A stretch of 64,000 nucleotides of DNA from Robinsoniella sp. (lineage in GTDB: Bacteria > Bacillota > Clostridia > Lachnospirales > Lachnospiraceae): contig JALEVQ010000021.1 of assembly GCA_022788205.1 (NCBI GenBank), forward strand, positions 1 through 64,000. Reading direction: 5' to 3'. Within the stretch, counting starts at the first letter, position 1. Each line of letters begins with the position of its first letter. The notes beneath the pieces are model-generated. The model ran no database searches, was not told where the DNA came from, and saw nothing but the letters and a program-made list of their open reading frames with translations. Both the position numbers and the translations under genes were made by a program. Shown piece by piece: positions 27,723-37,300 of this stretch.

Positions 27723-28037
27723 TAGTTCCGTTTCGGTTTCACAGATCGGGAGATTTTATCCAAAAGAAGCCGGTGGAAAAAGGAAAAAGGCTTAGAACAT
27801 GGCAAGTAGGTTCTTATCTTCTTACAGAGAATGGAGGTCATCGGCTGGAAGCTTCCACAAGTTCAGATAGGAAGACGAAATTCACATGGGAGCTGCATGT
27901 CTGAACACTGTCTGTGACAGTCGGTAGGAGATGACGCAGGCTGCGCGTTAAGCAGGATAAGTGTCTGGAGAAATTCAGAAATTAGGGTGGTACCACGGAT
28001 TATAACTTCGTCCCTTCGCGGGGGCGGAGTTTTTTTA
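27723..28037 (+). promoter_or_regulatory. T-box riboswitch, phenylalanine (UUC specifier)
   Basis: The T-box sequence AGGGTGGTACCACGG is at 27984-27998. In stem I, TTCTTATC pairs with GATAGGAA; below it the AGTA turn (GCAAGTAGG) faces the specifier TTC (27881-27883) in GAAATTCACA. The terminator CTTCGTCCC pairs with GGGGGCGGAG (about 28006-28030) before seven Ts. Uncharged tRNA-Phe should allow readthrough into pheST. Confidence 0.92.
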
Positions 28038-28079
28038 TGCCCGTGCAAAAGCTGCTATAGAAAGTGAAAGGAGAATACC

Positions 28080-29099
28080 ATGAAAGAGAAATTGCAGGCA
28101 ATCAAAGAAGAAGCATTAAAGCAGATTCAGGAAGCCGGAGCACTTGAAAAATTAAATGATGTCCGCGTCGCATTCCTGGGCAAAAAAGGAGAGCTGACCT
28201 CCGTGCTCAAAAATATGAAAAATGTTGCGCCGGAAGAGCGACCGATGGTAGGACAGATGGTCAATGAGACGAGAGAGACGATCGAACAGGAATTGGAGAA
28301 AGTGAAGAAACAGCTGGAGGTAAAGGCGAGAGAGGAACAGCTCAAGAGAGAAGTAATCGACGTCACATTGCCGGCAAAGAAGAACAATGTCGGACATCGC
28401 CATCCGAACACGATTGCCCTTGAGGAAGTGGAGAGAATCTTTATCGGTATGGGATACGAGGTCGTGGAAGGACCGGAGATTGAGTATGACCTCTACAATT
28501 TCGAAAAATTAAACATCCCGGCAAATCATCCGGCAAAGGATGAACAGGATACTTTTTATATCAACAAGGATATCGTGCTGAGAACACAGACCTCCCCTGT
28601 ACAGGCACGTATTATGGAGCAGGGCAAGCTGCCGATCCGTATGATTGCACCGGGAAGAGTGTTCCGCTCGGACGAAGTCGATGCCACACATTCACCTTCT
28701 TTCCATCAGATTGAAGGCCTTGTGGTTGACAAAAATATTACGTTTGCGGATTTAAAGGGAACCCTTGAGGAATTTGCCAAGGAACTGTTCGGACCGGAGA
28801 CAAAAACGAAATTCCGTCCGCATCACTTCCCATTCACAGAGCCGAGTGCGGAGGTAGATGTCAGCTGCTTTAAGTGCGGCGGAAAAGGATGCCGTTTCTG
28901 CAAAGGATCTGGATGGATTGAAATCTTAGGATGCGGTATGGTTCATCCTCATGTACTTGAGATGTGCGGAATCGACCCGAATGAGTACAGTGGCTTTGCC
29001 TTTGGAGTAGGTCTCGAGAGAATTGCACTGCTCAAATATGAGATCGATGATATGAGACTGCTGTATGAAAATGATATCCGTTTCTTAAAACAGTTCTAG
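28080..29099 (+). CDS. pheS: Phenylalanyl-tRNA synthetase alpha subunit
   Basis: A 339-residue class II synthetase subunit that activates Phe and, with PheT, charges tRNA-Phe as an alpha2-beta2 enzyme. The N-terminal coiled-coil (1-90) binds tRNA. Motif 2 is [22 protein letters not shown] and motif 3 [17 protein letters not shown] CxxC-x4-CxxC insertion ([12 protein letters not shown]) before [11 protein letters not shown] resembles a metal-binding knuckle found in many bacterial PheS. The start follows AAAGGAG. Controlled by the Phe T-box. Confidence 0.97.
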   Translation: MKEKLQAIKEEALKQIQEAGALEKLNDVRVAFLGKKGELTSVLKNMKNVAPEERPMVGQMVNETRETIEQELEKVKKQLEVKAREEQLKREVIDVTLPAKKNNVGHRHPNTIALEEVERIFIGMGYEVVEGPEIEYDLYNFEKLNIPANHPAKDEQDTFYINKDIVLRTQTSPVQARIMEQGKLPIRMIAPGRVFRSDEVDATHSPSFHQIEGLVVDKNITFADLKGTLEEFAKELFGPETKTKFRPHHFPFTEPSAEVDVSCFKCGGKGCRFCKGSGWIEILGCGMVHPHVLEMCGIDPNEYSGFAFGVGLERIALLKYEIDDMRLLYENDIRFLKQF

Positions 29100-29115
29100 G
29101 GAGGAGAAGGAAAGA

Positions 29116-31533
29116 ATGAATACTTCATTATCTTGGATAAAAGCATACGTTCCTGATCTGGATGTGACAGCTCAGGAATACACCGATGCCATGACACTGT
29201 CAGGGACGAAGGTAGAAGGTTTTGAAAAATTAGATGCAGATCTGGAAAACATTGTGATCGGACAGATCTTAAAGATTGAGCGCCATCCTGACGCAGACAA
29301 ACTGATCATCTGTCAGGTAAACGTAGGAGATCAGACCGTCCAGATCGTGACAGGAGCGCCAAATGTCAAGGTGGGAGATAAGGTGCCGGTTGTCTTAGAC
29401 GGCGGACGTGTGGCAGGAAACCATGATGGAAAAAAGACACCGGGCGGCATCAAGATCACAAAAGGAAAACTGAGAGGGATTGAGTCCTGCGGTATGATGT
29501 GCTCGATCGAAGAGCTGGGATCGACAAGAGAGATGTACCCGGAAGCACCTGAGTGCGGAATCTATATCTTCCCGGAGGATGCTGTGGTGGGAGAGAATGC
29601 CGTCAAAGCACTGGGACTGGACGATGTCGTGTTTGAGTATGAAATTACCTCAAACCGCGTGGACTGCTATAGCGTGATCGGAATCGCAAGGGAAGCAGCG
29701 GCAACCTTCCGCAAGGAGTTTCACCCGCCTGTTGTGACACCGACTGGAAATGATGAAAATGCGTCAGATTACGTGAAAGTGACTGTGCAGGATCCAGATC
29801 TGTGCCCGCGCTACTGTGCGAGAGTCGTGAAAAATATTAAGATTGCCCCATCTCCAAAGTGGATGCAGAGAAGACTTGCGGCAAATGGAATCCGCCCGAT
29901 CAACAACATCGTGGATATCACGAACTATGTGCTGGAGGAGTATGGTCAGCCGATGCATGCGTATGATTATGACACGATCGCAGGTCATGAGATCGTGGTC
30001 AGACGCGCCGCAAAGGACGAAAAATTTACAACACTGGACGGTCAGGAGCGCACGATGGATGAGTCTGTTCTGATGATCTGCGACGGCGAGAAGGCAGTTG
30101 GAATTGCCGGTATCATGGGAGGAGAAAACTCGATGATCACCGATCATGTGCAGACCATGATGTTCGAGGCAGCATGCTTTGACGGGACAAATATTCGTCT
30201 CTCCAGCAAGAAAATCGGACTGCGCACCGATGCTTCCGGAAAATTTGAGAAGGGGCTGGATCCGAACAATGCACAGGCAGCGATCGACCGTGCATGTCAG
30301 CTTGTGGAAGAGCTGGGAGCAGGAGAAGTAGTCGGAGGTATGGTGGATGTCTACACAACGAAAAAAGAGCCGGTGCGCATCCCGTTTGAGCCGGAAAAAA
30401 TTAACGCACTGCTTGGAACAGATATCTCCAAAGAGGAGATGATCGGATACTTTAAGCTGGTGGATCTGGAATATGATGAAGCGGCAAATGAAGTGATCGC
30501 TCCGACGTTCCGTCATGACTTATTCCGCATGGCGGATCTGGCTGAGGAAGTGGCACGTTTCTACGGGTATGACAACATTCCGACGACCCTTCCGAGAGGA
30601 GAAGCAACGACCGGAAAACTGCCGTTTAAGCTCAGAATCGAAGCAGTCGCAAGAGATATCGCAGAATTCTGCGGCTTCTCACAGGGTATGACGTATTCGT
30701 TTGAAAGCCCGAAGGTGTTCGACAAATTGATGCTGCCGCAGGAAGATAGCTGCCGCGAGGCAATCAAGATTTTGAATCCACTCGGAGAAGATTTCAGTAT
30801 TATGAGAACGACTTCCCTGAACGGAATGCTGACCTCACTTGCATTTAACTACAACCACAGAAACAAAAATGTGCGTCTGTATGAGCTGGGAAATATTTAC
30901 GTGCCAAAGGCACTTCCACTGACAGAGCTTCCGGATGAGAGAATGCAGTTTACTCTCGGAATGTACGGTGAGGGTGACTTCTTCACCATGAAGGGTGTGC
31001 TCGAGGAGTTTTTCGATAAGGTTGGCATGAAGAAAGAAAGAACGTATGATCCGAAATCCGGAAAACCTTTCCTGCATCCAGGACGTCAGGCAAATGTGAT
31101 CTATGACAAGACGGTTGTGGGATATTTAGGAGAAGTTCACCCGGCTGTCGCAGAGACATACGGAATCGGAGAAAAAGCATACGTTGCTGTTTTGGATATG
31201 CCGAAAATTGTGGAAGCAGCAACCTTTGACAGAAAATATGAAGGTATCGTGAGATTTCCTGCCGTGACGAGAGATCTGAGTATGGTTGTGCCGAAAGAAA
31301 TCCTCGCCGGACAGATTGAGACCATGATCAGACAGAGAGGCGGAAAGATCCTGGAAGGCTATGAACTGTTTGATGTGTATGAAGGTTCACAGATCAAACC
31401 AGGATATAAGTCTATGGCATACTCTATTGTGTTCCGTGCAAAGGACAGAACACTCGAAGAGAGCGATATCACTGCCGCAATGAAGAAAATTTTGAACGGT
31501 CTGCAGTCCATGGGAATTGAGCTGCGCCAGTAA
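29116..31533 (+). CDS. pheT: Phenylalanyl-tRNA synthetase beta subunit
   Basis: An 805-residue beta subunit. An N-terminal EMAP-like tRNA-binding domain (about 40-155), the B3/B4 editing domain, B5 (about 405-475), a catalytic-like core and the C-terminal anticodon-binding FDX-ACB domain (from FPAVTRDLSMVV) are all recognisable. It starts 16 bases after pheS behind AGGGAGGAG. Normal length, no defects seen. Confidence 0.97.
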   Translation: MNTSLSWIKAYVPDLDVTAQEYTDAMTLSGTKVEGFEKLDADLENIVIGQILKIERHPDADKLIICQVNVGDQTVQIVTGAPNVKVGDKVPVVLDGGRVAGNHDGKKTPGGIKITKGKLRGIESCGMMCSIEELGSTREMYPEAPECGIYIFPEDAVVGENAVKALGLDDVVFEYEITSNRVDCYSVIGIAREAAATFRKEFHPPVVTPTGNDENASDYVKVTVQDPDLCPRYCARVVKNIKIAPSPKWMQRRLAANGIRPINNIVDITNYVLEEYGQPMHAYDYDTIAGHEIVVRRAAKDEKFTTLDGQERTMDESVLMICDGEKAVGIAGIMGGENSMITDHVQTMMFEAACFDGTNIRLSSKKIGLRTDASGKFEKGLDPNNAQAAIDRACQLVEELGAGEVVGGMVDVYTTKKEPVRIPFEPEKINALLGTDISKEEMIGYFKLVDLEYDEAANEVIAPTFRHDLFRMADLAEEVARFYGYDNIPTTLPRGEATTGKLPFKLRIEAVARDIAEFCGFSQGMTYSFESPKVFDKLMLPQEDSCREAIKILNPLGEDFSIMRTTSLNGMLTSLAFNYNHRNKNVRLYELGNIYVPKALPLTELPDERMQFTLGMYGEGDFFTMKGVLEEFFDKVGMKKERTYDPKSGKPFLHPGRQANVIYDKTVVGYLGEVHPAVAETYGIGEKAYVAVLDMPKIVEAATFDRKYEGIVRFPAVTRDLSMVVPKEILAGQIETMIRQRGGKILEGYELFDVYEGSQIKPGYKSMAYSIVFRAKDRTLEESDITAAMKKILNGLQSMGIELRQ

Positions 31534-31589
31534 TATAAAACTCCACTGGATTGCACTGAGACTGGGCTTTTATGAAACGGTAAAAGAAG

Positions 31590-31628
31590 AAGCGATGCGA
31601 GACTTGAAAAAGAGCGCATCGCTTTTTT
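31590..31628 (+). terminator. Terminator after pheST
   Basis: AAGCGATGCG (31590-31599) pairs perfectly with CGCATCGCTT (31615-31624), followed by Ts to 31628. Confidence 0.9.
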
Positions 31629-31662
31629 CGAAACTGCAAAAGAGATATTGGAAAATTTTGGG

Positions 31663-31691
31663 TTGACAATCGTTTTTTCGTATTATATACT
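31663..31691 (+). promoter_or_regulatory. Promoter of the spe leader RNA and polyamine operon
   Basis: TTGACA (31663-31668), a 17-bp spacer and TATACT (31686-31691). Transcription should start near 31698. It is the only convincing promoter between pheT and speD. Confidence 0.8.
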
Positions 31692-31697
31692 TATAAA

Positions 31698-32049
31698 CGT
31701 CATGTGATATGAAGAATTCCGAGTATCCATGCAAATATTTTTTGACCACCCGATCAGGGTTAAGGCCATACGGACAGCCGGGTCAAATGCCGATTAGCAG
31801 CGGATGCTGCATTATTGATTGAGTTCGAAGCTCAAATTTTATGAGTTGGTCACTTTATAACCAGTGTGAATGCACACATCAACTTGTGAAACGGTCAATA
31901 AGAGTGGAAGGTAAGATATTTGCTAGATAAACTCTGAATGTTGAATTATCGTATGATTTTTTTTGTTTATGAAAAAAAGCGAAGAAATGAAATAGAGAAA
32001 ACAGACGACGAAGCAAGTTTTATGTAGGTGCATAATACTTGCTTTTTTT
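31698..32049 (+). ncRNA. Long structured leader or ncRNA upstream of the polyamine operon
   Basis: About 350 noncoding bases. A closing helix joins ATTC-C-GAGTATC (31716-31727) to GATAAACTC-T-GAAT (31926-31939). Inside are clear hairpins: TTTGACC/GGTCAAA (from 31740), GCAGC-GGAT-GCTGC (31798-31811), TTGAG/CTCAA (31819-31835) and GTGTG/CACAC (31864-31877). A weak hairpin with eight Ts ends at 31964, and a strong terminator at 32011-32049 ends only 38 bases before speD. No promoter lies between that terminator and speD, so the operon probably depends on readthrough. I cannot assign it to a known RNA family; raiA-like RNA or a second 6S RNA are alternatives. Confidence 0.65.
32011..32049 (+). 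terminator. Terminator directly upstream of speD
   Basis: AAGCAAGTTTTATG (32011-32024) pairs with CATAATACTTGCTT (32031-32044) with one mismatch, followed by seven Ts. Its place between the only promoter and speD suggests attenuation. Confidence 0.88.
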
Positions 32050-32087
32050 ATTGTAAAAAATTTTTGCCATAGGAAAGGGATAGAGCT

Positions 32088-32846
32088 ATGGGAGAAAAAT
32101 TGAAACTTTATGGATTTAATAATTTGACAAAGGCACTTAGCTTTAATATTTATGATGTCTGTTATGCAAAGACAGCGCGCGAGCAGCGTGATTATATCGC
32201 TTACATTGATCAGCAATACAATTCGGAACGTCTGACGAGAATTCTGACGGATTTGACGGATATGATCGGAGCGCGAATCTTAAACATTGCGTGCCAGGAT
32301 TACGAGCCGCAGGGGGCGTCTGTGACGATTCTTGTCGCGGAGGAATCGATGAGTCCACGGGGAAAAACACAGCTTGCGCATCTGGACAAGAGTCATGTCA
32401 CTGTCCATACATACCCAGAATACCATCCGGAGACAAGCCTTGCCACATTCAGGGTAGATATCGATGTCGCGACATGTGGACAGATCACGCCGCTGTCCAC
32501 GTTGGATTATCTGATTGGATCATTTGACTCGGACATCATCACGATGGATTACCGCGTGAGAGGATTCACGCGCGATGTGAACGGAAAAAAATTATTTTTG
32601 GATCATGAGATCCATTCCATCCAGGATTACATCGCACCGGAGACACTGGAGAAATATGATGCGGTCGATGTCAATGTGTACGATGCCAATCTGTTTCACA
32701 CCAAAATGATGCTGAAAGAAATCAATCTGCAAAATTATCTTTTTAAGACAGATATCTATGAGCTGCCGCCGAAGGTGAGGTTGGAGATTATGAACAACCT
32801 GCGCCGTGAGATGATCGAGATTTTCAGCGGGCGCAACGTCTATTGA
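32088..32846 (+). CDS. speD: S-adenosylmethionine decarboxylase proenzyme
   Basis: A 252-residue proenzyme of the E. coli SpeD type, longer than the short Bacillus/archaeal form. Self-cleavage is expected before S102 in [13 protein letters not shown], which becomes the pyruvoyl group; the downstream HPE and C-terminal region are conserved. It makes decarboxylated AdoMet, the aminopropyl donor for SpeE. It is first in the polyamine operon and has a good ribosome binding site (AGGAAAGGGAT). Expression probably depends on passing the terminator at 32011-32049. Confidence 0.93.
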   Translation: MGEKLKLYGFNNLTKALSFNIYDVCYAKTAREQRDYIAYIDQQYNSERLTRILTDLTDMIGARILNIACQDYEPQGASVTILVAEESMSPRGKTQLAHLDKSHVTVHTYPEYHPETSLATFRVDIDVATCGQITPLSTLDYLIGSFDSDIITMDYRVRGFTRDVNGKKLFLDHEIHSIQDYIAPETLEKYDAVDVNVYDANLFHTKMMLKEINLQNYLFKTDIYELPPKVRLEIMNNLRREMIEIFSGRNVY

Positions 32847-32884
32847 GACGGAAAACCAGGGCAGAAAGCAGCAGGGGAGGCAAT

Positions 32885-34339
32885 ATGTTAGATCAGAGAA
32901 AAGCCCCGATCTACGAGGCATTAGAAAATTTTCGAAAAATGAGAGTGGTTCCTTTCGATGTTCCAGGTCACAAGAGAGGGAGAGGAAATCCGGAGCTGAC
33001 ACAGCTGCTTGGAGAAAAATGTGTCGGGATCGATGTCAATTCGATGAAGCCGCTTGACAATCTGTGTCATCCGATTTCCGTGATCCGGGAGGCAGAGGAA
33101 CTTGCGGCGGAGGCGTTTGGCGCTTCTCATGCGTTTTTGATGGTAGGCGGCACGACATCAGCAGTGCAGAGCATGGTGTTGTCTGTTGCAAAACGCGGTG
33201 AGAAGATTATTTTGCCGAGAAATGTCCACCGGAGTGTGATGGGTGCGATGGTGTTGTGTGGTGCGGTGCCAGTCTACGTCAATCCTGAGTGTGACGAAAA
33301 ACTTGGTATCCCGCTTGGAATGAGCGTGGATGCCGTGGAAAAGGCAATACTTGAGAATCCTGACGCAAAAGCAGTTTTTGTGAACAATCCTACGTACTAT
33401 GGCATTTGTTCCAATCTGAGAGCGATTGTGAAGATCGCGCATAAACATGGCATGAAGTGCCTGGTTGACGAGGCACATGGGACGCATTTTTATTTTGGAG
33501 AACATCTGCCGGTCTCGGCGATGGAGGCGGGAGCCGATATGGCGTCAGTCTCCATGCATAAATCGGGTGGAAGCCTGACACAGAGTTCGTTTTTATTGCT
33601 GGGACCGGATATGTCAGAAGGATATGTCCGCCAGATCATCAACCTGACACAGACGACAAGCGCTTCGTATCTACTTTTGTCAAGCCTTGACATCTCGCGG
33701 CGCAATCTTGCCCTGCGAGGAAAGGAGGCATTTGCGCATGTCGTGGAGATGGCAGAGTATGCCAGAAAAGAGATCAATGCGATCGGCGGTTATTACGCAT
33801 ACTCTAAAGAACTGTGCAACGGGGACAGTATCTATGATTTTGATTCTACGAAACTTTCGATCCACACACTTGAGGTCGGACTTGCAGGGATTGAGGTGTA
33901 TGATCTTTTGCGCGATGAATATGACATCCAGATTGAATTTGGGGATCTCGGAAATGTGCTTGCCTATCTTTCGATCGGAGATCGCCAAAGAGATATCGAG
34001 CGTCTGGTGAGTGCTCTCTCGGAGGTGAGAAGGCGTTTTGGGGGAGCAAAGACAGGTCTGATGGATCACGAATATATTGAGCCGGTTGTCGCTGTGTCTC
34101 CGCAGGAGGCTTTCTATGCACCGAAAGAGTCACTGCCGCTTGCAAAGAGCAGCGGGAGAATCTGCAGTGAATTTGTGATGTGCTATCCTCCGGGAATCCC
34201 GATTCTCGCCCCTGGAGAGATGATCACAGACCAGATTTTAAATTATATTGTGTATGCAAAGGAAAAAGGATGTTCAATGACGGGACCTGAGGATGCGAAG
34301 ATAGAGCACCTCAATGTATTGATAGGAGGCAGAGCATGA
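32885..34339 (+). CDS. speA: Arginine decarboxylase (Orn/Lys/Arg decarboxylase family)
   Basis: A 484-residue PLP enzyme of the fold-type I, Bacillus SpeA/YaaO-like branch. The N-terminus has VPFDVPGHKRGRG, the PLP-contacting DEAHGTH occurs near residue 198, and the Schiff-base Lys is K226 in SMHKSGGS. ATG 32885 follows GGGGAGG; the longer frame start at 32843 has no ribosome binding site. Arginine is the probable substrate because an agmatinase gene lies two genes downstream, but sequence alone does not exclude lysine or ornithine. speE overlaps its stop by 4 bases. Confidence 0.88.
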   Translation: MLDQRKAPIYEALENFRKMRVVPFDVPGHKRGRGNPELTQLLGEKCVGIDVNSMKPLDNLCHPISVIREAEELAAEAFGASHAFLMVGGTTSAVQSMVLSVAKRGEKIILPRNVHRSVMGAMVLCGAVPVYVNPECDEKLGIPLGMSVDAVEKAILENPDAKAVFVNNPTYYGICSNLRAIVKIAHKHGMKCLVDEAHGTHFYFGEHLPVSAMEAGADMASVSMHKSGGSLTQSSFLLLGPDMSEGYVRQIINLTQTTSASYLLLSSLDISRRNLALRGKEAFAHVVEMAEYARKEINAIGGYYAYSKELCNGDSIYDFDSTKLSIHTLEVGLAGIEVYDLLRDEYDIQIEFGDLGNVLAYLSIGDRQRDIERLVSALSEVRRRFGGAKTGLMDHEYIEPVVAVSPQEAFYAPKESLPLAKSSGRICSEFVMCYPPGIPILAPGEMITDQILNYIVYAKEKGCSMTGPEDAKIEHLNVLIGGRA

Positions 34340-35196
34340 ATTTTTGGTTTTCAGAGGCACAGACACCGAATGTGAAGCTGTCGATCCGTGTAGATCGCCA
34401 GCTCTACAGCGGAAAAAGTGAATTTCAGAGGATTGATGTGTTTGAGTCGCCGGAGTTTGGACGGTTTTTGACGCTGGATGGGTACATGATGCTGACAGAG
34501 AAGGATGAATTTATCTATCATGAGATGATTACGCATGTGCCGATGGCGGTTCACCCAAATGTGAAGAGAGTGCTCGTCATCGGTGCCGGTGACGGAGGAG
34601 TCATCCGGGAGCTGGCACGCTACCCTGAGATTGACAAGATCGATATGGTCGAGATTGACCCGCTTGTCGTGGAAGTGTGCAAAAAATATCTTCCGAAGAC
34701 AGCATGCTGTCTGGATGATCCGAGGCTGACGATCTACTATGAGGATGGGCTGAGATTTATCCGATCCTGCGAGGATGAGTACGATCTGATCATTGTAGAT
34801 TCCACAGACCCGTTCGGACCGGGAGAAGGGCTGTTCACAAGAGAGTTTTACGGGAATTGCTGCAAGGCACTTCATGAGGATGGAATTATGGTCAATCAGC
34901 ATGAAAGTCCGTTTTACCATGAAGATGCGGTGGCGTGCCAGAGAGCGCACAAGCGGATTGTGGAATCGTTCCCGATCAGCCGCGTCTATCAGGCGCACAT
35001 TCCAACGTACCCGTCGGGACATTGGCTGTTTGGATTTGCCTCGAAAAAATATCATCCGCTGAAGGATTTAAATGAGACAAAGTGGAATGTAAGAGGACTT
35101 CATTGCAACTATTATACAACGACGCTGCACAAGGGAGCTTTCTACCTGCCAGCGTATGTGGAGGAATTATTAAAAGATGTGGAACAAGAATATTGA
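34336..35196 (+). CDS. speE: Polyamine aminopropyltransferase (spermidine synthase)
   Basis: A 286-residue enzyme transferring an aminopropyl group from decarboxylated AdoMet to putrescine. Motifs: the N-terminal beta domain YSGKSEFQRIDVFES, LDGYMMLTEKDEFIYHEM, the Rossmann loop VLVIGAGDGGVIREL, the Asp pair IIVDSTDPFGP and the substrate-loop HIPTYPSGHW. Translational coupling on both sides (4-base overlap with speA, 20-base with speB). It could instead accept agmatine, giving aminopropylagmatine for the following ureohydrolase, as in Thermus. Confidence 0.94.
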   Translation: MNFWFSEAQTPNVKLSIRVDRQLYSGKSEFQRIDVFESPEFGRFLTLDGYMMLTEKDEFIYHEMITHVPMAVHPNVKRVLVIGAGDGGVIRELARYPEIDKIDMVEIDPLVVEVCKKYLPKTACCLDDPRLTIYYEDGLRFIRSCEDEYDLIIVDSTDPFGPGEGLFTREFYGNCCKALHEDGIMVNQHESPFYHEDAVACQRAHKRIVESFPISRVYQAHIPTYPSGHWLFGFASKKYHPLKDLNETKWNVRGLHCNYYTTTLHKGAFYLPAYVEELLKDVEQEY

Positions 35197-36028
35197 AGTG
35201 TTTATGGGATGTGACAAAGAGTTTGCGGATGCGCAGACGGTGTTGTTTGGCGCGCCGTTTGACTCGACCACTTCGTACCGTCCGGGGACAAGATTTGGAA
35301 GCAGTACGATCCGCAGAGAATCATACGGGATTGAGATGTACAGCCCTTATCAGGATGCCGACCTTGAGGACACACATGTGATGGATCTTGGAGATTTGGA
35401 ATTGTGTTTCGGGGATACCGGGAAGGCACTTGGAGCGATTGAGGCGTGTGCACGTGAAATTCTGGAGGCGGAAAAACGACCGTTTCTGTTAGGCGGAGAG
35501 CATCTGGTTACTTTGGGAGCGTTTCGAGCTGTCGCTCAAAAATATCCGGATGTGCGAATCATTCATTTTGACGCCCACGCCGATCTGCGGGAAGAATATT
35601 TAGGCGTTGCGCTGTCACATGCCTGTGTGCTGAGAAGATGCCATGACCTGATCGGGGATGGCAAGATTTTTCAGTTTGGTATCCGTTCAGGAGACCGGGA
35701 AGAATTCCGCTGGGCAAAAGACCATGTTCAGATGCAGAAATTTAACTTTGAAGGGTTGGAAGAGGTGCTTAAGGAACTCAGTGGAAAGCCAGTGTATTTT
35801 ACAGTCGACCTCGATGTGTTGGATCCGTCTGTGTTTCCGGGAACCGGGACGCCAGAGCCAGGCGGAGTCAGCTTTGATCAGCTGCGAAATGCCGTGACAA
35901 TGGTGTGCAAAAATGCGCAGATCGTCGGCTGCGATGTCAATGAATTGAGTCCACACTATGATGAGAGTGGCATATCTGCAGCAGCAGCCTGCAAGATTGT
36001 GCGAGAGATGCTTTTGGCACTCGAATAA
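35177..36028 (+). CDS. speB: Agmatinase (ureohydrolase family)
   Basis: A 283-residue di-manganese ureohydrolase. Metal ligands are visible in FLLGGEHLVTLG (His), HFDAHADLR (D132, H134, D136) and TVDLDVLDPSVFPGTGTPEPGG (two Asp). It hydrolyses agmatine to putrescine and urea, completing the arginine route to putrescine with speA. An aminopropylagmatinase role is possible. The gene starts inside the last 20 bases of speE. Confidence 0.93.
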   Translation: MWNKNIEVFMGCDKEFADAQTVLFGAPFDSTTSYRPGTRFGSSTIRRESYGIEMYSPYQDADLEDTHVMDLGDLELCFGDTGKALGAIEACAREILEAEKRPFLLGGEHLVTLGAFRAVAQKYPDVRIIHFDAHADLREEYLGVALSHACVLRRCHDLIGDGKIFQFGIRSGDREEFRWAKDHVQMQKFNFEGLEEVLKELSGKPVYFTVDLDVLDPSVFPGTGTPEPGGVSFDQLRNAVTMVCKNAQIVGCDVNELSPHYDESGISAAAACKIVREMLLALE

Positions 36029-36097
36029 GATACAGAATCATGAAAGATACAGAACACTAGTAAGGAATGAAAAACAAGGAAATTAGGAGGAAAAAAC

Positions 36098-37300
36098 ATG
36101 GGAAAAGCGTTGATTATCGGATGTGGAGGAGTTGCCTCTGTGGCAATTCACAAATGTTGTCAAAACAGTGAGGTGTTTGAAGAAATTTGTATTGCGAGCA
36201 GAACAAAATCAAAGTGTGACGCATTGAAAGAAAAGCTGGCTCCTACGACAAAGACAAAAATCACTACGGCACAGGTCGATGCCAACAACGTAGAGGAACT
36301 GATCGCACTGATCGAGAAGGAAAAACCAGGGGTTGTCTTAAATCTGGCACTTCCGTATCAGGATCTGACCATCATGGATGCATGTCTGGCGACAAAGACA
36401 CATTATGTGGACACGGCAAATTATGAACCGGAGGACACAGCAAAATTTGAATATAGCTGGCAGTGGGCATACAGAGAGCGCTTTGAGAAAGCAGGGATCA
36501 CAGCACTGCTCGGTTCAGGTTTTGATCCGGGAGTGACAGGGGTATTCTGTGCGTATGCACTGAAACACGAGTTTGATGAGATCAATTATATTGATATTCT
36601 AGATTGCAACGGAGGCGACCACGGCTATCCGTTTGCGACAAACTTTAACCCGGAGATCAACATCCGCGAGGTGTCTGCAAAAGGATCGTACTGGGAGGAC
36701 GGTCACTGGGTAGAGACGGAACCGATGGAGATCAAGAGAGTCTATAATTTTGAAGGTGTGGGGGAAAAAGATATGTACCTTCTGCACCATGAGGAGATCG
36801 AAAGCCTTGCACTGAACATGCCAGGCATCAAGAGAATCCGCTTCTTTATGACGTTTGGACAGAGCTATCTGACCCACCTGAAATGTCTGGAGAATGTGGG
36901 TATGACTTCCATCGAACCGATCATGTATGAGGGAAAAGAGATCGTGCCTCTGCAGTTTTTGAAGGCAGTGCTTCCGGATCCTTCCACACTCGGTCCGCGC
37001 ACAAAAGGAAAGACGAATATTGGCTGTATCTTCCAGGGCAAAAAAGACGGCGAAGAAAAGACATACTATTTATACAATATCTGTGATCACCAGGAATCCT
37101 ACCGGGAAGTGGGTTCACAGGCAGTGGCATACACGACAGGTGTCCCGGCGATGATCGGTGCGATGATGGTTTTGACCGGCACATGGAATAAGCCAGGTGT
37201 CCACAACATCGAAGAGTTTGACCCGGATCCATTTATGGACGCTTTAAATACCTGGGGACTTCCTTGGAAAGAAAACCGTCATCCGGTGCTGGTGGACTGA
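36098..37300 (+). CDS. Carboxynorspermidine/carboxyspermidine dehydrogenase
   Basis: A 400-residue member of the saccharopine-dehydrogenase-like family. The NAD(P)-binding N-terminus is ALIIGCGGVASVAIHKC, and CASDH-type blocks follow (GSGFDPGVTGVFCAYALKH, DCNGGDHGYPFATNFNPEINIREV). It condenses aspartate semialdehyde with a diamine (putrescine, diaminopropane or possibly agmatine) and reduces the imine to a carboxylated triamine. It starts behind AGGAGG 69 bases after speB, and its stop shares a base with nspC. The context in a polyamine operon decides against lysine-type saccharopine dehydrogenase. Confidence 0.88.
   Translation: MGKALIIGCGGVASVAIHKCCQNSEVFEEICIASRTKSKCDALKEKLAPTTKTKITTAQVDANNVEELIALIEKEKPGVVLNLALPYQDLTIMDACLATKTHYVDTANYEPEDTAKFEYSWQWAYRERFEKAGITALLGSGFDPGVTGVFCAYALKHEFDEINYIDILDCNGGDHGYPFATNFNPEINIREVSAKGSYWEDGHWVETEPMEIKRVYNFEGVGEKDMYLLHHEEIESLALNMPGIKRIRFFMTFGQSYLTHLKCLENVGMTSIEPIMYEGKEIVPLQFLKAVLPDPSTLGPRTKGKTNIGCIFQGKKDGEEKTYYLYNICDHQESYREVGSQAVAYTTGVPAMIGAMMVLTGTWNKPGVHNIEEFDPDPFMDALNTWGLPWKENRHPVLVD

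Noticed and set aside
29764..30516. 250-residue minus-strand frame opposite pheT
   Set aside because: A shadow of pheT, with no start signal and no recognisable family.
31698..32049. tmRNA
   Set aside because: The length is similar, but there is no alanine-type acceptor stem and no tag reading frame.
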